The notes under the pieces were generated by a model. That model was not told the origin of the DNA, searched no databases, and was given only the letters and a program-made list of their open reading frames with translations. Position numbers and translations under genes: made by a program. From contig CANGQE010000026.1 in assembly GCA_947455845.1 (NCBI GenBank), positions 1 to 10,770 of the forward strand: a DNA stretch of 10,770 bases, written 5' to 3'. This document shows positions 7,336-10,770 of the stretch, piece after piece; the stretch's first letter is position 1, and every line of letters starts with the position of its first letter. The DNA comes from Rickettsiales bacterium (lineage in GTDB: Bacteria > Pseudomonadota > Alphaproteobacteria > Rickettsiales > UBA1997).

Positions 7336-7410
7336 AACAGTTAACAATTATCAGTTAACAGTGGGGAGTTTTTTAGCCAACCAACTGTTAACTGATAATT
7401 GTTAACTGTT
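7336..7410. repeat. Family B palindromic element, copy 2
   Basis: A perfect 27-nt inverted repeat (7336-7362 and 7384-7410) has a 21-nt spacer and the shared core TTAACAATTATCAGTTA at 7341-7357. It fills the gap between the 3' end of the SRP RNA gene and the dnaX start, beginning about 8 bp after the SRP RNA stem closes. It would form a long hairpin in a read-through ffs-dnaX transcript and could set the ffs 3' end, but no T-run follows it. Confidence 0.9.
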
Positions 7411-7415
7411 AACTG

Positions 7416-7501
7416 AAGTGAGAGCGACCCGATTCTGCAAGCCCTGAGCTGCTTTCTTTCGAATCTGACTCTTTAAACAGGAAAACCGCCCGCTCTCACC
7501 G
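7416..7501 (-). ncRNA. ffs: Signal recognition particle 4.5S RNA (small bacterial type)
   Basis: The minus strand contains the SRP RNA domain IV signature at 7471-7446: GAGTCAGATTCG, then AAAGAAAGCAGCTC. This folds as a GAG/CUC helix, the asymmetric UCAG/AGCAG internal loop bound by Ffh, and a UUC-GAAA-GAA hairpin with a GNRA tetraloop. It lines up base for base with the GTCAGGTCCGGAAGGAAGCAGC block of Escherichia coli 4.5S RNA. The ends close by a perfect 9-bp stem, GTGAGAGCG (7499-7491) with CGCTCTCAC (7426-7418), giving a molecule of about 83-86 nt. That is a little shorter than the roughly 100-115 nt usual for the small class. The RNA joins Ffh in targeting membrane and secreted proteins co-translationally. 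Its position just before dnaX agrees with the arrangement in B. subtilis (scr-dnaX). The exact 5' and 3' ends are estimated from the stem. Confidence 0.9.
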
Positions 7502-7506
7502 AAGAT

Positions 7507-7535
7507 AATTTTTACGAGCTGGAAAAATTATTCAA
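7507..7535 (-). promoter_or_regulatory. Possible sigma70-type promoter of ffs
   Basis: Reading the minus strand, TTGAAT (7535-7530) could be the -35 element and AAAATT (7512-7507) the -10 element, separated by 17 bp. The predicted first base of the SRP RNA lies 6 bp beyond the -10. The spacing is ideal but the -10 match is weak, so this is a suggestion only. Confidence 0.35.
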
Positions 7536-7573
7536 GTGGTGATTAGTGGTTTTTTGAAAATAGATCTTGAGAT

Positions 7574-7667
7574 AAGTTAACAATTATCAGTTAGCAATTA
7601 ACAGATTAACAGTTGATGGCTGGGGGCTGGCAACAAATGTTAATTGCTAACTGATAATTGTTAACTT
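7574..7667. repeat. Family B palindromic element, copy 3
   Basis: A perfect 30-nt inverted repeat (7574-7603 and 7638-7667) has a 34-nt spacer and the shared core TTAACAATTATCAGTTA at 7577-7593. Its right end overlaps the first base of the complement of the IalB-family stop codon (7667-7669), so the element supplies part of the stop. It separates the ispB operon from ffs. It could act as a 3' hairpin for the operon transcript, but no T-run follows. Confidence 0.9.
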
Positions 7668-8200
7668 TATCGACAAATCTCCCGCATCCTTGCATAAGCC
7701 CTTGTAATCCCCTTCAGCGAATATTCATCAACCGCGTAAGTGCCAATCGCAGAATTGCTTCTTACCTTCAAAACACCGCTATTCAGCATGGTTTCAATAA
7801 AAGCAATATCTTCACTCTTAGTCTTAGCCCAAGCAATATCTTTCTTTGCTGTAAGCTTAAATTGTTTGTCATCAATCAATACAAAAACTTCACTATTTAG
7901 CTTAAATTCAAAGCCGCTAACCAAGCTCACTTCTTCGGAACGATCTTGTTGAAAGCGGGTAATCATTATGTAGGTTTTTTGACGGGAGCCGTGGTCAGAA
8001 TCTGATTTCACCGGACTTGCAACAATGTAACATTTTTTGTAATCAAGCTCGTTTTCCTGAATTTCAAAAACACTCCATTGATAAAAAGAGCTGTCCAACA
8101 CCTGAGCTCTAGCACACTGGCGCAGAGCCACCAAAAAAAAGATACCGTAAATTGCAATGATAATGGCAAATTTAGCGAAGCGATTAAAAAAGTATTTCAC
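7667..8200 (-). CDS. Invasion associated locus B (IalB) family periplasmic protein
   Basis: This 177-residue protein opens with a signal peptide: basic start (KYFFNRFAK), a hydrophobic core at about 11-26, and an ARA cleavage site near residue 32. The mature part shows the IalB pattern: QWSVFEI (41-47), a KKCYIVASPV block (55-64), TYIMITRF, VSGFEFKL, AWAKT, then IGTYAVDEYSLKGITRAYARM and a terminal Cys. Cys57 and Cys176 are placed to form the family's disulphide. The family was named for a Bartonella invasion gene but is widespread in alphaproteobacteria, most of which do not invade cells, so virulence should not be assumed. The start is GTG (8200-8198); there is no in-frame ATG before the signal peptide core. 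It begins 9 bp after the ispB stop and is the last gene of that operon. Confidence 0.85.
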   Translation of the reverse strand: MKYFFNRFAKFAIIIAIYGIFFLVALRQCARAQVLDSSFYQWSVFEIQENELDYKKCYIVASPVKSDSDHGSRQKTYIMITRFQQDRSEEVSLVSGFEFKLNSEVFVLIDDKQFKLTAKKDIAWAKTKSEDIAFIETMLNSGVLKVRSNSAIGTYAVDEYSLKGITRAYARMREICR

Positions 8201-8209
8201 AAAAATTAT

Positions 8210-9202
8210 TTAAGAGATTCTTGCTAGCGAGTAATCAAGAATTTCAATTAAGTCACTTTTAAAAGATGAATCAGGAAAAATTTCTAGATTGCTCAATGCC
8301 AAATGACGATAGTTCGAAGCCAGACTCTTTGAATCTGCAAGTCCGCCGTGTTTTTCGATCAATGCTAAAATTTCAGCGAAGTCATTTTGGTTTTTTTCTG
8401 CTGTAAGCAACCTTTTTGTGAAGATTTCTGAAATAAATTTTTGTTCTGTGTCACTAGCTTTTTTGTAAGTCAAAATAATCGGCAGAGTCACCTTTCCTTC
8501 AAAAAAATCATTACCGATCTCTTTACCTAGGACTCGCTCTTGCGAAGAGTAATCCAACACATCATCAACGATTTGAAAAATTATTCCGAGATTTTTGCCA
8601 AAATCTCGCAAGGCTGATATTTCGGCATCGCAACGCTTATTAATCAAAGCACCCGATTCGCAAGCTGCTGAAAAAAGCACCGCAGTTTTACCAAAAATAA
8701 TTTCTAAGTATTTTTCTTGAGTGAGAGCCACATCGCTAGAATTTTCAAGCTGCATCACTTCACCATCAGCCATTGTCGAAGAAGCTTTGGCCAGCAAATC
8801 TAAAACTGCTAAATTACTAGTTCTAACCATCAATTGAAAGGCAATCGAAAATAGGTAATCACCAACTAAAATACTGGCTTTATTGTCCCAAATGGCATTG
8901 GCGGTTTTTTTGCCACGTCTTACTTCGCTTGTGTCAACCACATCATCATGAAGCAAAGTTGCACTGTGAATTAATTCAACTGCTGCTGCTAAATTGTAAT
9001 GATTATCTCCATCTTTAGTGCCGCATAATTGGGCTGCTAGAATAAGTAAAATTGGACGGATTCTTTTACCGCCAGAAGAAATGAGATGATGTGAAACCTC
9101 TTGAATTAAAGGAGATTTTCCAACTGCAAATTCTAAAATAATTTGGTCAACTTTCTTAAGGTCACCAGCTAGTCGGCTAAGAATATTTTGGAATTTATGC
9201 AT
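8210..9202 (-). CDS. ispB: Long-chain polyprenyl (octaprenyl-type) diphosphate synthase
   Basis: This 330-residue trans-prenyltransferase adds isopentenyl diphosphate units to an allylic primer to make the side chain of ubiquinone. Motifs are in order: GGKRIRP (44-50), the first aspartate-rich motif LLHDDVVDTSEVRRGK (83-98; Asp86, Asp87, Asp90), GDYLFSIAF (114-122), FGKTA (170-174), the second aspartate-rich motif IFQIVDDVLDYS (208-219; Asp213, Asp214, Asp217), and GNDFFEGKVTLP (230-241). The context IHSATLLHDDVVD, with small residues before the motif, matches octaprenyl/decaprenyl synthases rather than the farnesyl or geranylgeranyl types. The exact chain length cannot be read. The start has an AGG five bases upstream and lies 6 bp after the stop of the preceding small gene. 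The IalB-family gene follows after 9 bp. Confidence 0.93.
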   Translation of the reverse strand: MHKFQNILSRLAGDLKKVDQIILEFAVGKSPLIQEVSHHLISSGGKRIRPILLILAAQLCGTKDGDNHYNLAAAVELIHSATLLHDDVVDTSEVRRGKKTANAIWDNKASILVGDYLFSIAFQLMVRTSNLAVLDLLAKASSTMADGEVMQLENSSDVALTQEKYLEIIFGKTAVLFSAACESGALINKRCDAEISALRDFGKNLGIIFQIVDDVLDYSSQERVLGKEIGNDFFEGKVTLPIILTYKKASDTEQKFISEIFTKRLLTAEKNQNDFAEILALIEKHGGLADSKSLASNYRHLALSNLEIFPDSSFKSDLIEILDYSLARIS

Positions 9203-9208
9203 TTAAAC

Positions 9209-9538
9209 CTAAAAAACGGAATTATTTTTTTCGCCACCTTCTTGATAAAGCATCAAAATTTTATTGCGACATTCCTCAATTTTCGCCATGATGTTGTTAA
9301 GAGAGGTTCTGACTGATTCGGTGATTTTTTCTGACTCACCATTTTTAACAAATTCAATATATTGCGTAGTTAGTTGATCTGCACAATCTTCTAAGCGATT
9401 GGTTACCTCCTCAACAATAGCAAATTGCTGGGCTGCCAACTGATGGGTGCTATCTTCAACCGCTCTAATCAAACGATCAGCATAGCCGTAATATTCGACT
9501 ATTTCGTTGTAAAGCTGTTCTTGCTTTGATGTTGCCAT
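9209..9538 (-). CDS. Small helical protein of unknown function
   Basis: I do not recognise this 109-residue protein. It is predicted to be almost entirely alpha-helical, with no signal peptide or membrane segment, and is acidic, soluble and rich in Glu, Gln and Asn. Three helices can be suggested at about 4-28, 30-65 and 70-102, the middle one with coiled-coil-like spacing (QQFAIVEEVTNRLEDCADQL). Two cysteines (Cys52 and Cys90) are not arranged as a metal site. It is the first gene of the operon, 6 bp ahead of ispB, and its whole frame is maintained without internal stops, so it is very probably real. No Shine-Dalgarno sequence is evident before the ATG. A structural or adaptor role is as much as can be said. 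Confidence 0.72.
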   Translation of the reverse strand: MATSKQEQLYNEIVEYYGYADRLIRAVEDSTHQLAAQQFAIVEEVTNRLEDCADQLTTQYIEFVKNGESEKITESVRTSLNNIMAKIEECRNKILMLYQEGGEKNNSVF

Positions 9539-9578
9539 TTTGGAATTGAAATTTTTAGCAGGAGAGAACTTTGGCGAA

Positions 9579-9606
9579 AACCTAGTTAAGGTCTAATAAA
9601 AGTCAA
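9579..9606 (-). promoter_or_regulatory. Possible promoter of the 109-residue protein/ispB/ialB operon
   Basis: On the minus strand TTGACT (9606-9601) matches five of six bases of the -35 consensus, and TAGGTT (9584-9579) could be a poor -10 element after 16 bp. It lies about 40 bp ahead of the ATG at 9538, in the only divergent gap of the window, where a promoter is expected. Confidence 0.35.
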
Positions 9607-9644
9607 ATGTTGGGATTTCACTAATTTTAAAATCATTTAACTTT

Positions 9645-9667
9645 GGTTTTCAGAATAATAGAAAACC
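9645..9667. other. Small hairpin in divergent intergenic region
   Basis: GGTTTTC (9645-9651) and GAAAACC (9661-9667) form a 7-bp perfect inverted repeat with a 9-nt loop, ending 28 bp before the ATG of the plus-strand gene. It may be an operator or a leader hairpin, but such short repeats also occur by chance in AT-rich DNA. Confidence 0.3.
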
Positions 9668-9695
9668 GGAATAATTTTAATAAAACTGCAAAAAT

Positions 9696-10770
9696 ATGAG
9701 AACCGCCCTTAATAGAATTGTACGCCCCGAAACTTCAATAATCTTCAGAAGCCTACATCAACCTTCTGCCGACATCTTAAATATCAAAGATTTCACTATT
9801 AACACCAAAGAAAATTTATCTGAAAAAACTTTCGGCAGCGAAACTGTTCACGAAGCTTCTCACGATGCCTGGAAAGCAACTTACAACAAGCAAACCTACG
9901 CCGTAAAATTAATGAATAAGGCGCGAGTTGGTGAAGAAGGGCAAGTAGTTACCTACCCTTTTGAAGAAGCAAAACAACAATCAGTGTTGGAAGTGTTGGC
10001 AACTAAAGTCGGCAGAGTTTTATGTCCTAATCAATTTACCGAAGCTGAAGTAGCCGCAGATGATATAGGCAATTGTTACGTTGTGAGTAAATTTATACCA
10101 AATGCTCTCAGCCTACGTGATCTGCGCGCAGGCAACTACATGGAGCCTAAAGATCGGGATGAGAGTGTTTTTTATTTAGGAAAAACCGGTGATGTCGAAT
10201 TACGCACTAAAACCAACATTCCTTCCGAATATTTAAAACTTTCCGGCGACTTAAGAAATAAGATGCAACGTGAAGGTTTTACTATCGCCGATGCCTTAGT
10301 ATCAGGAAGAATTGATCTAAAAATGGCCCTTTATATTTTGGGCGAAAAAGATGAAATTCTGAACCGCGACGGCAATATTTTAATCACCGTCAAAAGCTAT
10401 AATATTGATGCAATAAATAAAATCATCACCCCCGAAGTTAAACCAGTTGCTGTTGATTGCGGCCTATGTTTCGGACGCTCTTCACCCAAAGAAGATATGG
10501 TTAACAAAGCTTTTAAACTGGCGATTCGTGAAAAAGATAGCCATCAAATGGGATTAGAACTTAATGGTTTACCACCAAGCAATCTCAAAAAGATTAAGGA
10601 TAATTTTTTAAAGAGACTGGTAGGAACATACGAGTCCGGCGCAGTTAATGATCCCATAACTTGGGCTGCAAGACATCTAGACGAAGCAACAATGAAAACT
10701 GTCGCTGATATGCAAACACGTCTCACAACTTGTTACTTAGCCGGTAAATGTATTGAAGCCAATTTGGACA
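9696..10770 (+). CDS. Protein with atypical kinase-like motifs, C-terminus beyond window
   Basis: The frame is open from ATG at 9696 to the right edge, giving at least 358 residues with no stop, and codon use resembles the other genes. No family is recognised with certainty. The order of features resembles a protein-kinase-like or PI3/PI4-kinase-like fold: a possible nucleotide loop at 46-66, a beta-3-type lysine in YAVKLMNK (Lys71), a helix with Glu99 that could be the alpha-C glutamate, a hinge-like NCYVVSKF (126-133), a catalytic-loop-like ILGEKDEILNRDGNILI (214-230, with Asp219/Asp225 and Asn227), and a DFG-like VAVDCGLCFG (251-260, Asp254). A long linker (about 140-200) lies between hinge and catalytic loop. 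There is no signal peptide or membrane segment. No Shine-Dalgarno sequence precedes the start. It is the only plus-strand gene here. The kinase reading is inference from motif order. Confidence 0.7.
   Translation, partial: MRTALNRIVRPETSIIFRSLHQPSADILNIKDFTINTKENLSEKTFGSETVHEASHDAWKATYNKQTYAVKLMNKARVGEEGQVVTYPFEEAKQQSVLEVLATKVGRVLCPNQFTEAEVAADDIGNCYVVSKFIPNALSLRDLRAGNYMEPKDRDESVFYLGKTGDVELRTKTNIPSEYLKLSGDLRNKMQREGFTIADALVSGRIDLKMALYILGEKDEILNRDGNILITVKSYNIDAINKIITPEVKPVAVDCGLCFGRSSPKEDMVNKAFKLAIREKDSHQMGLELNGLPPSNLKKIKDNFLKRLVGTYESGAVNDPITWAARHLDEATMKTVADMQTRLTTCYLAGKCIEANLD

Noticed and set aside
1195..7667. CRISPR array
   Set aside because: The repeats are widely spaced inverted pairs of two families, without regularly spaced direct repeats and unique spacers, and no cas gene is present.
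7658..7952. Two overlapping plus-strand open frames opposite the IalB-family gene
   Set aside because: They are antisense to a gene with a clear signal peptide and family motifs, and their translations show no domain or secretion signal.
7667..8200. Naming the IalB-family protein as a virulence factor
   Set aside because: The family is common in free-living alphaproteobacteria and the sequence alone shows only a secreted protein with a probable disulphide.
10544..10726. Minus-strand 60-codon frame near the right edge
   Set aside because: It is antisense to the long plus-strand kinase-like frame, which has consistent codon use over its whole length.

Overview
The window is AT-rich DNA from a Gram-negative bacterium. 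It most resembles a low-GC alphaproteobacterium, perhaps of the Rickettsiales or a similar host-associated group. The evidence is an IalB-family periplasmic protein, a long-chain polyprenyl diphosphate synthase of the ubiquinone type, a DUF3971/AsmA-like envelope protein, a DivJ/PleC-flavoured signalling protein, and many palindromic repeats between genes. The lineage is inferred from these families; no rRNA or other taxonomic marker is present.

Layout: every gene from 1 to 9538 is on the minus strand, so the transcribed order runs from right to left. From 9538 down to 7667 there is a tight three-gene operon: a small helical protein of unknown function, ispB, and an IalB-family protein. It is followed by the 4.5S SRP RNA gene (ffs, about 7501-7416) and dnaX (7318-6083), an adjacency also seen in Bacillus subtilis. 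Next, 5957-4905 encodes a response-regulator receiver fused to a histidine-kinase-like module that has lost its catalytic residues. Then comes a four-gene module: SxtJ-family membrane protein, SGNH/GDSL hydrolase, a 49-residue DUF5989 membrane peptide, and a NodU/CmcH/TobZ-type carbamoyltransferase. This is the same set of families as sxtI-J-K-L of the cyanobacterial saxitoxin cluster, but nothing else of that cluster is present, so the module probably carbamoylates some other product, perhaps an envelope glycan. The leftmost gene (1188 to beyond base 1) is a DUF3971/AsmA-like envelope protein cut by the window edge. The only plus-strand gene (9696 to beyond the right edge) encodes an unidentified protein with an atypical-kinase-like set of motifs.

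Two unrelated families of inverted-repeat elements punctuate the minus-strand genes. Family A (core CCTGAAACAAGTTCAGG) lies at 3347-3432 and 6001-6081. Family B (core TTAACAATTATCAGTTA) lies at 1195-1275, 7336-7410 and 7574-7667. All five elements start within a few bases of the 3' end of a minus-strand gene, four of them abutting or overlapping a stop codon and one just after ffs. None is followed by a T-run, so they are not classical intrinsic terminators. The most interesting points are the relocated sxtIJKL-like module, the shared 3'-end placement of two unrelated repeat families, the receiver-pseudokinase fusion and the kinase-like protein at the right edge.
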